A stretch of 64,000 nucleotides of DNA from JAQTRU01 sp041645555 (GCA_041645555.1 JBAZPX010000001.1:124001-188000), one strand, 5' to 3'; positions 49,722 to 58,521 are shown, numbered from the stretch's first letter. Notes: generated by a model from the sequence alone, not told the origin. Numbers and translations: made by a program.

Positions 49722-49840
49722 ATTTTCAATTTTAAATTTTCAAACGATTTTTTATTTTTTAATTATTTGTTTCGTTAAATTTAGAAATTATAAAATTTGG
49801 TTATTGGAAATTGTTTAGAAATTAGAAATTGAGAATTAGA
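49721..49840. repeat. AT-rich inverted repeat (TTTTCAATTT family)
   Basis: AATTTTCAATTTTAAATTTTC at the left pairs imperfectly with the GAAATTGTTTAGAAATTAG stretch at the right. Very similar to 32640-32770. Confidence 0.65.
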
Positions 49841-49855
49841 AATTATTTGTGATTT

Positions 49856-51109
49856 ATGTTTTCTCTAATCAGGCAATGCATTAAGAATTCTACCGCTTCG
49901 CTTCTAGCTAATAAGGTTAGAAGTTTTTTGACGATGCTCGGGATTGTGATCGGAGTCGGAGCGGTTATTATCATAATGTCGGTCGGGGCCGGAGCCCAAA
50001 GCTTGATTTTAGCCCAGGTTAAGAGCCTGGGCACGAATTTAATCGGGGTCCTGCCGGGCCAAGCCGAAGACGAAGGCCCGCCGGCTTCGGCCATGGGCAT
50101 TGTTATCACGACCCTCACCTATGAAGATGCCGTGGCTTTGCGGGATAAAAAAAATGCCCCCCACATTGCCGCCGTGGTAGCTTATTCTAACGGCGTAGGT
50201 ACGGCCAGCTGGGGCTCCCGCACTTATGATACTAATTTAAGCGGCTGCACTTTTGATATGATGGACGTGGAGGGGGGAGAAGTGGAAAAGGGTCGCTTTT
50301 TTTCCGAGGAGGAAGAAAAAAATTTAGCCAAGGTAGTAGTTTTGGGCAGCACGGTCAAAAATGAACTTTTCGGAGAATCGGATGCGACGGGTCAGAGAAT
50401 TAAAATAAAAAAGCATACTTTTGAAGTAATCGGGGTCATGGCCGAAAGAGGGACAGTGGCTTTTCAGGATTATGACGATAAAATATTTTTGCCCATCCGG
50501 ACGATGCAGAAGCTGATGCTTGGGGTTAACCATATTAATATGATCAGAGCCAAAGTTGACTATGAAGAAAATATTGCCGAGGCCATGGAAGAAGTAAAAA
50601 TTACTTTACGGGATAAACATAATATTACTGACCAAAGCGGCACCAATGATGATTTTACGGTCAGAAGCGCGGCGCAAGCTCTGGATATGATAAAAACCGT
50701 TACCGATGCCTTGCGTTACTTTTTGGCGGCGATGGCGGCCCTGTCTTTGCTGGTCGGCGGAATTGGGATTATGAACATAATGCTGGTAAGCGTGACGGAA
50801 AGGACAAGGGAAATCGGCTTGCGCAAGGCGGTCGGCGCCACTAATTCCAATATTTCAAACCAATTTTTAGTTGAAGCCGTTTCTATAACCTTAATCGGCG
50901 GAATAATCGGCATAGTTGCCGGTACCGTTATTTCGTTTTTAGTTTCTGTCGTAGCTAATTTTTTAGGTTACGATTGGAAATTTTCTATTTCTTTGATTTC
51001 CATTATCCTGGCCGTGGGAGTTTCTTCTTTAGTCGGTTTTGTTTTCGGTTTGTATCCCGCCCGCAAGGCTTCTCACCTTGAACCGGTGCAGGCGCTGCAT
51101 TACGAGTAG
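49856..51109 (+). CDS. MacB-type ABC permease 1
   Basis: A 417-residue permease: TM1 at about 18-45 ('SFLTMLGIVIGVGAVIIIMSVG'), a periplasmic MacB_PCD domain (about 45-260), and the FtsX domain with three helices near 290-410 ('ALSLLVGGIGIMNIMLVSVTERT', 'REIGLRKAVGA', 'GLYPARKASHLEPVQAL'). It is the membrane partner of the ATPase. Confidence 0.92.
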   Translation: MFSLIRQCIKNSTASLLANKVRSFLTMLGIVIGVGAVIIIMSVGAGAQSLILAQVKSLGTNLIGVLPGQAEDEGPPASAMGIVITTLTYEDAVALRDKKNAPHIAAVVAYSNGVGTASWGSRTYDTNLSGCTFDMMDVEGGEVEKGRFFSEEEEKNLAKVVVLGSTVKNELFGESDATGQRIKIKKHTFEVIGVMAERGTVAFQDYDDKIFLPIRTMQKLMLGVNHINMIRAKVDYEENIAEAMEEVKITLRDKHNITDQSGTNDDFTVRSAAQALDMIKTVTDALRYFLAAMAALSLLVGGIGIMNIMLVSVTERTREIGLRKAVGATNSNISNQFLVEAVSITLIGGIIGIVAGTVISFLVSVVANFLGYDWKFSISLISIILAVGVSSLVGFVFGLYPARKASHLEPVQALHYE

Positions 51110-51130
51110 TCGCATAACGCATAACGCATT

Positions 51131-51247
51131 TTTGTCATTCCGACCCGTAGGGGAGGAATCCCTTAAGCATGGCGACATTAATGTTCGTGCTATTTTAAAA
51201 CTCGAAGGGATTTCTCACCCCGAAGCGTCGGGGTTCGAAATGACAAA
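51131..51247. repeat. GTCATTCCGA-type inverted repeat between the permeases
   Basis: TTTGTCATTCCGA (51131-51143) and TTCGAAATGACAAA (51234-51247) frame inner arms around GGGAATCCC-like and CCCCGAAGCGTCGGGG palindromes. A CGCATAACG tandem precedes it at 51110-51129. Confidence 0.8.
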
Positions 51248-51256
51248 TAAAAAACA

Positions 51257-52546
51257 ATGAATATAAAGTCTACAATTAAGATTTCTTGGCAGGCGATGCA
51301 CGCCAATAAAGTCAGGACCGGCCTGACGGTTTTAGGAATGGTTATCGGCATTGCCAGCGTCATTATTGTTTTTTCCGCCGGCGAGGGTATAAACAACCTG
51401 ATTTTAGGCGAAGTGGAATCCTTCGGCGGTTCGGACATGGTAGAGACGGAAATAAAAGTCCCTAGCACGAAAAAGGGCACGGCCGGCGAGGCCCAATCCG
51501 GAGCGAATTTAGCTACCGGCGTGCAGGTGACGACTTTGACCTTGAAGGATATGGAAGACATCGATAAATTGCCGAATATAAAACAAAGTTATGCCGGTAT
51601 AATGGGGCAGGAACAGGTAAGTTACGGCAATGAATTAAAAAAAGCTTTTTTGTTCGGGGTCAGCCCAAGTTTTATAGATATGGATAAGAGCGAAATTGAT
51701 ACGGGGAGATTTTTTACCGAAGCTGAAGATAAATCTTTAACGCCGGTAGCGGTTCTGGGCTCTAAGATGAAAGAGAAATTATTTGGCGACTCTGACCCCA
51801 TCGGCCAGTTTGTTAAAATCCGCCAGAAAAAATTCAGGGTTATCGGAATTCTTAAAGAAAGGGGAGCGGTGATGACTTTAGATTTTGACGACTTTGTCTA
51901 TGTGCCGGTAAGGACTTTGCAAAAAAGAGTTATGGGCATAGACCATGTCATTTTTTTAATGCACCAGGTTAATGATACTAATTTACTTGATGAAACTACT
52001 GAAGAAATGCGCGCTATTTTAAGGGAAAACCACGATATTCCTCCGCCGGAAGAAGCGGTGACGACTATATTCGGTTCAGGCAAAGACGATTTCCGCGTGA
52101 CCTCAATGGTGGAATCAATGGACGTTATGAAAACCGTTACCGGCGCCATTACTTTATTACTTTTGGCAATTGTGGCGATTTCTTTGGTAGTCGGCGGAGT
52201 GGGGATTACCAATATTATGTATGTCATAGTGACCGAGCGGACAAAAGAAATTGGTTTACGCAAAGCGGTCGGCGCGAAGTACGCGGATATTATGTGGCAA
52301 TTTTTAACCGAATCAATTTTAATTACCATTGCCGGCGGAGTGGTTGGAATAATTTTAGGCGTGGGCGTTTCCCTCCTGGTTTCTTTGGGCGCTAGTTATT
52401 ACGGATGGAATTGGGGATTTAGCGTGCCGCTTAAGGCATTTATTGTTTCATTGGGATTTTCTTTATTCTTTGGCGTGGCCTTTGGTTTGTACCCGGCTCG
52501 CAAAGCGGCGAAATTAGAGCCGGTGGAAGCCTTGGGTCATGAGTAA
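51257..52546 (+). CDS. MacB-type ABC permease 2
   Basis: A 429-residue paralogue of the preceding permease with the same layout: TM1 'TGLTVLGMVIGIASVIIVFS', MacB_PCD domain, then 'SLVVGGVGITNIMYVIVTERT', 'KEIGLRKAVGAKYAD' and 'GLYPARKAAKLEPVEALG'. Two different permeases with one ATPase suggest a heterodimeric exporter. A hairpin follows at 52601. Confidence 0.92.
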   Translation: MNIKSTIKISWQAMHANKVRTGLTVLGMVIGIASVIIVFSAGEGINNLILGEVESFGGSDMVETEIKVPSTKKGTAGEAQSGANLATGVQVTTLTLKDMEDIDKLPNIKQSYAGIMGQEQVSYGNELKKAFLFGVSPSFIDMDKSEIDTGRFFTEAEDKSLTPVAVLGSKMKEKLFGDSDPIGQFVKIRQKKFRVIGILKERGAVMTLDFDDFVYVPVRTLQKRVMGIDHVIFLMHQVNDTNLLDETTEEMRAILRENHDIPPPEEAVTTIFGSGKDDFRVTSMVESMDVMKTVTGAITLLLLAIVAISLVVGGVGITNIMYVIVTERTKEIGLRKAVGAKYADIMWQFLTESILITIAGGVVGIILGVGVSLLVSLGASYYGWNWGFSVPLKAFIVSLGFSLFFGVAFGLYPARKAAKLEPVEALGHE

Positions 52547-52600
52547 ATAGTACGAAAACACAAAAACACAAAAAAGATTAAATATTTTTTAAATTAAAAC

Positions 52601-52790
52601 GCCACGGGTTCTTCGCCCGTGGCTTCTTCGTATCCCGCCGTTTCCAGAAATTTTTTTAGTTTTAAAAAGTTTTTATTAAGTAGCGGCTTCGCCTTTCTTT
52701 AAAAAATTTTTCGAAATTTCAATGCGCCGAAACGGCGGGATATACCGATCCGCCCAGCTGCTTGCGAGCAGCTGGGGGCTTCCGGTATAT
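52601..52790. repeat. cluster of hairpins in the 341-bp gap after the permeases
   Basis: Three units: GCCACGGG-TTCTTCG-CCCGTGGC (52601-52623, possible terminator of the ABC operon); ATCCCGCCGTTTC (52632-52644) paired with GAAACGGCGGGAT (52729-52741), a MITE-like unit with AT-rich inner arms; and a CAGCTGC-TTGC-GAGCAGCTG hairpin inside ATACCG...CGGTAT (52743-52790). No open frame supported. Confidence 0.8.
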
Positions 52791-52828
52791 AAAAAGACGG
52801 GCTCGGTGTAAAACACACACGAGCCCGT
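52791..52828 (-). terminator. terminator of the minus-strand gene at 52888
   Basis: Minus strand ACGGGCTCG (52828-52820) pairs with CGAGCCCGT (52805-52797), followed by CTTTTT. Confidence 0.88.
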
Positions 52829-52887
52829 TTAACATAAAGATAAGGGATAAAGCTTACGTCTCTCGGTAACTTATTCGCTCCCAGCGC

Positions 52888-53406
52888 TTATGCGGTGCAT
52901 TGGAAAATAATTGCCAATACTTCCTCTGGCAAAAACTCGTCAAATTTTTCTTCGAGCCTTTCCAAGTTCACCGGGCGGATGAGGAGATATGGCCAACAGA
53001 GTTGGTCAACGCTGAGTGCCGTGTGCCAGCTGGAAAAATCGACGTTCGAAAAGATTATTGTCCTTTTTTCGGTCCCGACGGTTATTGTCCGGTTGAGTTC
53101 ATTGAAGCTCACCCGTCCGTTAGTGGACCGTTCGATCAATTCCATTTGGTCTTGGCAGCCGGTAAACGTTCGGGGCAGAACCAGAACAGGGGACAGGCAG
53201 TCCGCTGGCGTAGGTGGAAGAAACTCCGGATAAGATCCCCTGTTGACAAAACTCCACAAGAGATCGAGATATCTTTGTTTTTCTACTCGGGTCCCAGGAT
53301 TCTGGAACAATCCAGCCCGAAAACATTTTTCCATCTGGCTTGTTATAAAACCACGCATTTCTACGAACTTGGTTCCTCCCCCGCGTTGCGCAAGTGTAGG
53401 CATCAT
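52888..53406 (-). CDS. 172-residue protein of unknown function, stand-alone unit
   Basis: A soluble-looking protein without a signal peptide: 'GFITSQMEKCFRAGLFQNPG', 'LDLLWSFVNRGSYPEFLPPTP', 'RTITVGTEKRTIIFSNVDFSSW', 'LERLEEKFDEFLPEEVLAIIF'. I recognise no family. Support for a real gene comes from an SD-like leader GAAAGGCGGGAAAAATG (almost the same as at 39598), a TTGACA promoter and a strong terminator, all on the minus strand. It has a tandem ATGATG start. A plus-strand frame over the same DNA lacks such signals. Confidence 0.65.
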   Translation of the reverse strand: MMPTLAQRGGGTKFVEMRGFITSQMEKCFRAGLFQNPGTRVEKQRYLDLLWSFVNRGSYPEFLPPTPADCLSPVLVLPRTFTGCQDQMELIERSTNGRVSFNELNRTITVGTEKRTIIFSNVDFSSWHTALSVDQLCWPYLLIRPVNLERLEEKFDEFLPEEVLAIIFQCTA

Positions 53407-53510
53407 TTTTCCCGCCTTTCTTTGTTGGAGTGTCAGTTTCTAGAAATCATTTGATTCTTTTATAATCTATTTTTGTAAGAGCAATTTTATTTTTTAATAA
53501 AGATTAAATC

Positions 53511-53539
53511 AGGTTAACATATTTTATATTTTTTGTCAA
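53511..53539 (-). promoter_or_regulatory. promoter of the minus-strand gene at 53406
   Basis: Minus strand TTGACA (53539-53534), 17-bp spacer, TAACCT (53516-53511) preceded by TGT. Leader of about 98 nt. Confidence 0.65.
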
Positions 53540-53547
53540 TTTTTTAA

Positions 53548-53579
53548 ATAAAAAAGGCAAATCATTAATGCGATTTGCC
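53548..53579 (-). terminator. terminator of the minus-strand gene at 53595
   Basis: GGCAAATC (53556-53563) pairs with GATTTGCC (53572-53579); T-runs flank both sides, so it can stop transcription either way. Confidence 0.88.
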
Positions 53580-53594
53580 TTCCTTTTTTTCTTC

Positions 53595-53885
53595 TTATTT
53601 CGGTATGCGGAACAGAAATCCATCGGCACTTGGTTCTTCTCCCGTAAATATCTTTACCGGCAGGCTAAGAATATCTTTGCCAAGAGTTCCGTTTTTGCAT
53701 TCGTGCAATTTTACTTCTCCATCCGAAATGGCCGGATTAGCGATTGCCAAAATTTTCACGAGATGAAATTCTCCCGGATTAGCGCCATCTCCGCCCTCGC
53801 CCGTAAATACATGGATTGTCCGGCTTGGCTCAATCATCCCGACCGTTATTTCACGGTACCCAGCCAAAAATTTCTCCCTTGTCAT
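53595..53885 (-). CDS. 96-residue protein of unknown function, stand-alone unit
   Basis: A small soluble protein ('REKFLAGYREITVGMIEPSR', 'IHVFTGEGGDGANPGEFHLV', 'KIFTGEEPSADGFLFRIPK') with a FTGEx motif occurring twice (near 27-30 and 79-82), perhaps an internal duplication of a beta-rich unit. The SD AAAGGAGGAAACG-ATG, a TTGACA-N17-TAAACT promoter and a perfect terminator mark it as a real gene. No family recognised. Confidence 0.65.
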   Translation of the reverse strand: MTREKFLAGYREITVGMIEPSRTIHVFTGEGGDGANPGEFHLVKILAIANPAISDGEVKLHECKNGTLGKDILSLPVKIFTGEEPSADGFLFRIPK

Positions 53886-53929
53886 CGTTTCCTCCTTTTT
53901 GTAGTTTGGGGAACAGGCTTGTTTTTAAC

Positions 53930-53958
53930 AGTTTACTAAAATATTTTTTTCTTGTCAA
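53930..53958 (-). promoter_or_regulatory. promoter of the 96-residue gene, overlapping a divergent promoter
   Basis: Minus strand TTGACA (53958-53953), 17-bp spacer, TAAACT (53935-53930). Its -35 shares 5 bp with the plus-strand -35 at 53952-53957. Confidence 0.75.
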
Positions 53959-53980
53959 ATAAAGCTAAAGTTGCTATAAT
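53952..53980 (+). promoter_or_regulatory. promoter of the DUF4012 gene
   Basis: TTGTCA (53952-53957), 17-bp spacer, TATAAT (53975-53980) with TGC before the -10. Leader of about 73 nt containing a GC-rich palindrome (CCGGCAGGCGGG). Confidence 0.75.
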
Positions 53981-54059
53981 TTATGTATATTTTTGACTGC
54001 GAATGCTACCTGTCTCGCCGGCAGGCGGGCAAATTTGGCGTTCGAATTATAAAGTCTTT

Positions 54060-56090
54060 ATGTTTAAACTCTCAAAATCAAACAATATAAACTTGGTTGG
54101 AATTTACGAAAAAGCCGAGGATTTAATTGCCTCGGTGCCGTTTATTAAAAAACGGAGAAGAAGGAGAAAATTTTTAGAAATTTTAAAATATTTCTTTTTT
54201 TGTTTTATTGGGTTGCTGATTTTCTCTATTATTTTGGGCGCGGGTGTTTTTTTTAATTTCCGGCAGGTTTACAGAAGCGCGTCTATCGCCCGGGATAATT
54301 TAACACAGGCCATTAGTTTAGCCGGGGAAAGGGAATTTGCCGCGGCTCTGGCCGCTTCAAAAAAAGCAGAAGAGGAATTTAATTTGGCTTCTCTCCATCT
54401 AAAGTCAGTTAATAGCAATTTTTTTGTTTCTCGCCTTCCGTTTCTGCAAAGCCAGATTAATGATTTAAACTATCTGGTAGAAGGCGGGGAAATTTTGTCT
54501 AAATCGGTTTATCAGGCCGCCGCTCTCGGGCAGGAGTTAGATATTTTATTCCTTAAGCGATTCGGTTCAAGTTTCTCTAAATTCAGCCAGGAAGAAAAAG
54601 GAGAGATATTAAAATTAATTTATGAATCAGGCCCGGAACTGGCCGGCCTAAAAGCTAATCTAGATTTGGCCCTTATTAGTTTAGACCAGATTCGTTTTAA
54701 GGGAATATTTGGGCTCCTGGAAAATAAAATAAATAAAATAAAGTTAGAGCTTAAAAACGGCAGCGCTTTGCTGGAAAGAGCGGTAACGATGACGGAAATT
54801 TTACCTTTTTGGGCGGGCTACCCAAACAAAACCAGTTTTCTGGTGCTTTTACAGAATAATGACGAATTAAGGCCGACCGGCGGATTTTTAGGCACCTACG
54901 GTATTCTAGAGATAAAAGATGGGGAAATCGTCCGTTTTGATACCCATGATATCTATCACATGGATATGCCGGTTAAGGATAAGATTAATATCGTCCCGCC
55001 TGAGCCTTTAAAGAAATATTTAGAAGTGGATAAATGGTTTATGCGGGACGCTAACTGGTCGCCGGACTGGCCGACCGCCGCTTCTCAAATTGAAGAGTTT
55101 TATAAAAAAGAAGATTCGCTGCTGCCGCCGGCAAACCAGATTAATAATTTTTTCGGAGAGTTTTCCGGGATAATCGCCATAACGCCGAAATTCGTTACCG
55201 ACCTTTTAGCTATAACCGGGCCGGTTTTTGTTGGAGGAGAAGAATATAACAAAGATAATTTTCAGGGCTTATTACAGTATAAGGTGGAGGCCGGTTATGT
55301 CCAATTAGGCATTCCTTCCTGGCAAAGGAAAGAAGTAATCGGAGAATTGGTAAAAGAGCTAAAGATAAAATTATTTGATTTGTCTTTTTCTTCGTGGCGC
55401 CAGGTTTTAACCGGTTTTGAAGAAAATATTTTAAAAAAAGATATTTTAATATATTTAAAAGATGAGCCGGCGCAAAAGTTAGTAAAAGATTCTGGCGGAG
55501 CCGGAGAGATAAAGGAGGCAAGCGGCGATTATTTAATGGTCGTGGATGCCAATTTAGCCGCTTTAAAAACCGACGCTGTGATGAGCAGAAACATCAGTTA
55601 TGAACTTGAGCAAAAGGATGATGGCTTATTTGTTAAGTTAAAAATTAATTACGCCCATAATGGCGGATTTGACTGGCGGACAACCAGGTATAGAACCTAT
55701 ACGCGGATTTATGTTCCGGAAGGGGCTAAACTAATTAAAGTTAAGGTGGACGGCAAAGATAAAAATATAAGCGAAGTTGATATTGCCAAGGAGTTTAATA
55801 AAACTGTTTTTGGCGTTTTTGTTTCCATTGAGCCGGGCGAGATTGGCAGTTTATATTTTGAGTATAAATTGCCGGTTGATTTAGAAAAATTGGTTAAAAA
55901 CGGAAATTACAGCTTATTTGTCCAGAAACAACCCGGCAACAACGTGGAAAATTTAGCAGTTGACTTAAAGCTTAAAAATAAGGTAAAATCATATAATCCG
56001 ACTGGCTTTTCTGCGGCCAGGATCGGGAGCAATGAGATAAGGTGGAAAAGCGACCTTAATACTGACAAGATATTTGAAATAAATTTTTAA
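54060..56090 (+). CDS. DUF4012 membrane protein
   Basis: A 676-residue protein with a basic N-terminal stretch 'KKRRRRRKF', one membrane helix (about 46-68), a helical region with coiled-coil character (about 75-260), then the DUF4012 domain: 'FLVLLQNNDELRPTGGFLGTYGILEIKDG', 'WSPDWPTAASQIEEFY', 'IIAITPKFVTDLLAITGPV'. The domain is related to LytR-CpsA-Psr-like extracellular domains and is typical of CPR and Gram-positive bacteria; exact function unknown. An ATG at 54003 is possible but lies in a GC-rich repeat. It sits 2 bp before the second mreB. Confidence 0.88.
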   Translation: MFKLSKSNNINLVGIYEKAEDLIASVPFIKKRRRRRKFLEILKYFFFCFIGLLIFSIILGAGVFFNFRQVYRSASIARDNLTQAISLAGEREFAAALAASKKAEEEFNLASLHLKSVNSNFFVSRLPFLQSQINDLNYLVEGGEILSKSVYQAAALGQELDILFLKRFGSSFSKFSQEEKGEILKLIYESGPELAGLKANLDLALISLDQIRFKGIFGLLENKINKIKLELKNGSALLERAVTMTEILPFWAGYPNKTSFLVLLQNNDELRPTGGFLGTYGILEIKDGEIVRFDTHDIYHMDMPVKDKINIVPPEPLKKYLEVDKWFMRDANWSPDWPTAASQIEEFYKKEDSLLPPANQINNFFGEFSGIIAITPKFVTDLLAITGPVFVGGEEYNKDNFQGLLQYKVEAGYVQLGIPSWQRKEVIGELVKELKIKLFDLSFSSWRQVLTGFEENILKKDILIYLKDEPAQKLVKDSGGAGEIKEASGDYLMVVDANLAALKTDAVMSRNISYELEQKDDGLFVKLKINYAHNGGFDWRTTRYRTYTRIYVPEGAKLIKVKVDGKDKNISEVDIAKEFNKTVFGVFVSIEPGEIGSLYFEYKLPVDLEKLVKNGNYSLFVQKQPGNNVENLAVDLKLKNKVKSYNPTGFSAARIGSNEIRWKSDLNTDKIFEINF

Positions 56091-56092
56091 TT

Positions 56093-57100
56093 ATGTTTAT
56101 AAAACGAATAGGCATTGACCTGGGAACAACTTATACTTTGGTTTATCTGCCTAAGCGCGGTATTGTTATTAATGAACCTTCGGTGGTGGCAATCTCCATG
56201 GAAGACAGAAAAATTTTAGCCGTGGGCAATGAAGCCAAAGATATGCTTGGCCGCACTCCCGATACCATTATTGCCTTAAAGCCGCTAAAGGACGGGGTAA
56301 TTGCCGATTATCGCACGACCGAGGCCATGCTTAGGTATTTTATAAATAAGACTTTGGGCGGGATTCATCTTTTTCGGCCCGAGGTTATGGTGGCGGTGCC
56401 GGCCGGAATTTCTTCAACCGAAAGGCGGGCTGTCACCGAAGCGACAATCGCGGCCGGAGCTAAAGCCGCTTATATAATAAAAGAGCCGATTGCGGCGGCG
56501 ATCGGGGCTGATATCCCGATTGGTTCGGCTTCCGGGCATATGATTGTGGATATTGGCGGCGGGACAGCGGAAATGGCCGTTATCTCTTTGGGCGGGATTG
56601 TGGCTTCAACTTCGGTCCGGGTCGGGGGCAATAAATTTGATGAAGCTATCTTGGAATATATCCGGCGGAAATATAATTTAGCCATTGGCGAAAGAACTTC
56701 TGAGGAGGTAAAAATAAATATTGGCTCCGCTCTATTTCTTGAGGATAAATTAACAATGGAAATACGCGGCCGGGATATTATTACCGGCCTGCCGCGCGCC
56801 ATTAATGTTACCAGTGACGATGTCACTGAAGCCATTCAGAATGAATTAGAAGCTATTATTTCTGCGGCCAAAAGAGTTTTGCATAATACTCCGCCGGAAT
56901 TGGCAGCTGATATTATGGATAAGGGCATGGTAATGGCTGGAGGCAGTTCACTCCTGCGAAATATTGACCAACTGCTGTCCCGCACTACCGGTGTCCCGGT
57001 TTACGTGGCGGACGAACCGCTTCTCTGCGTCGCTAAAGGGACGGGGATAGCGCTGGATAACTTAGATAGCTATAAACGCAGTATTCTCGCAACGAAGTAA
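56093..57100 (+). CDS. second MreB-family actin homologue
   Basis: A 335-residue paralogue of the MreB at 34975: 'IGIDLGTTYTLVYLPKRGIVINEPSVVAI', 'ALKPLKDGVIADYRTTEAML', 'VDIGGGTAEMAVISLGG' and 'MVMAGGSSLLRNID'. All ATP-binding motifs are intact. It lies 2 bp after the DUF4012 gene, apart from mreCD, which suggests a separate filament (Mbl-like) serving envelope-glycan assembly. Confidence 0.92.
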   Translation: MFIKRIGIDLGTTYTLVYLPKRGIVINEPSVVAISMEDRKILAVGNEAKDMLGRTPDTIIALKPLKDGVIADYRTTEAMLRYFINKTLGGIHLFRPEVMVAVPAGISSTERRAVTEATIAAGAKAAYIIKEPIAAAIGADIPIGSASGHMIVDIGGGTAEMAVISLGGIVASTSVRVGGNKFDEAILEYIRRKYNLAIGERTSEEVKINIGSALFLEDKLTMEIRGRDIITGLPRAINVTSDDVTEAIQNELEAIISAAKRVLHNTPPELAADIMDKGMVMAGGSSLLRNIDQLLSRTTGVPVYVADEPLLCVAKGTGIALDNLDSYKRSILATK

Positions 57101-57147
57101 TATCCCCGTTTTGGATAAACTTCTAATATTTACATTTTAAGTCGGTT

Positions 57148-57229
57148 TAATTTTCAATTTTAAATTTTCAATGAATTTTTAATTTCTTAAATTTGAAATT
57201 GTTTAAAAATTACAAAATTAAAAATTTTA
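57148..57229. repeat. AT-rich inverted repeat (TTTTCAATTT family)
   Basis: TTTAATTTTCAATTTTAAATT at the left pairs imperfectly with AATTTGAAATTG...TACAAAATTAAAA at the right. Fills the gap before the GT4 gene. Confidence 0.6.
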
Positions 57230-57233
57230 AGTT

Positions 57234-58514
57234 ATGCTCATAGGCATTGACGCTTCCAGGGCTAACCGAGACCATAAAAGCGGTACGGAATGGTATTCGT
57301 ATTATTTAATTAGGTGGCTGGCGAAATTGGATAAAGAAAACCAATATATTCTTTATACGGATAGACCGCTTAAAAATGGGTTATTGGATTTAACCACTGA
57401 TCAATATCTTCCCAATCCGGGGCAGGTAGGAGTTAAACCCGATAAAGCCGGCTATCAGGCGATAAAGAGCCCTTATAATAATTTTCAGGCCAAAGTTCTT
57501 AATTGGCCTTTTAATTTTTTTTGGACCCTGGGAAGATTATCCTGGGAAATGTTAATTCATAGGCCGGAGGCTCTATTTGTACCGGCCCACAGCTTGCCTT
57601 TAGTTTTTCCCCAAAAAACAATAACTACCATTCACGATATTGCCTTCGAAAAGAATAGTTTCCTGTACCAGCCAGATAATATTGGGCCAGAGGGAAAATT
57701 TTTAAGAAATACTCTTTGTTTTTTTGTTAGAATTTTTACGGGAGGAAAATATAGAGCTAACTCCACGGATTACTTAAAATGGTCTACGAAATTTGCTTTA
57801 AAGCACGCTCGAAAGATAATCACCGTATCTAATTTTTCCAAGGATGAGATATTAAAAATATATAAGACCAAAAGAGAAAAAATAAAAGTAATTTATAACG
57901 GCTACAATAGATCGCTCTACCGAAAGATTGACAGTCAGGAAAGAATAAAAGAAATTTTAGATAAATACGGGATTGAAAGCCCTTTTATATTATATGTCGG
58001 CCGTTTGGAAAAAAAGAAAAATACGCCGGCTTTGCTTGAAGCTTTTTGCCAGATGCGCGAAAATAATAAAAATATAAAACATAAGTTAGTTTTAATCGGG
58101 GATGCCAGCTTTGGTTATGATGAAGTGAAATATGTTATAAGGGAATTTGACTTGGAGCCAGAAGTAATTATGACGGGCTGGGTGGAGGAAGAAGATTTGC
58201 CTTATATTTATAATGCCGCTACGGCCTTTATTTTTCCCACAAAGTATGAAGGTTTCGGCATCCCTTTGCTTCAGGCGATGTCTTGCGAGGTGCCGATAGC
58301 CGCTTCCTCCCTGTCGGTTTTAAAAGAGGTCGGAGGAGAGGCGGTTTTATTTTTTGATCCAGACGACACCAGCTCGATAGAAGCGGCCTTAAAAAATATA
58401 ATAAAAGATGATAAGTTAAGGGAAAGCTTAATAGAGAAGGGCAGGGAAAGGGTGAAAAATTTTAGTTGGGAGAAATGTGCGCAGGAAACTTTAGAAGAAA
58501 TAAATAATTTATGA
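57234..58514 (+). CDS. GT4-family glycosyltransferase
   Basis: A 426-residue GT-B enzyme: N-terminal 'IGIDASRANRDHKSGTEWYSYYLIRWL', 'TTIHDIAFEKN', 'ITVSNFSKDEILKIY', donor domain from 'FILYVGRLEKKKNTPALLEAF' and the EX7E motif in 'FIFPTKYEGFGIPLLQAMSCEVPIAAS'. It probably adds mannose or a related sugar to a lipid-linked or envelope glycan. Confidence 0.92.
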   Translation: MLIGIDASRANRDHKSGTEWYSYYLIRWLAKLDKENQYILYTDRPLKNGLLDLTTDQYLPNPGQVGVKPDKAGYQAIKSPYNNFQAKVLNWPFNFFWTLGRLSWEMLIHRPEALFVPAHSLPLVFPQKTITTIHDIAFEKNSFLYQPDNIGPEGKFLRNTLCFFVRIFTGGKYRANSTDYLKWSTKFALKHARKIITVSNFSKDEILKIYKTKREKIKVIYNGYNRSLYRKIDSQERIKEILDKYGIESPFILYVGRLEKKKNTPALLEAFCQMRENNKNIKHKLVLIGDASFGYDEVKYVIREFDLEPEVIMTGWVEEEDLPYIYNAATAFIFPTKYEGFGIPLLQAMSCEVPIAASSLSVLKEVGGEAVLFFDPDDTSSIEAALKNIIKDDKLRESLIEKGRERVKNFSWEKCAQETLEEINNL

Positions 58515-58521
58515 TTTAATT

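Noticed and set aside
52900..53454. 184-residue plus-strand open frame overlapping the minus-strand gene at 52888
   Set aside because: No SD, promoter or terminator on the plus strand, odd composition, and the minus strand has all three signals.
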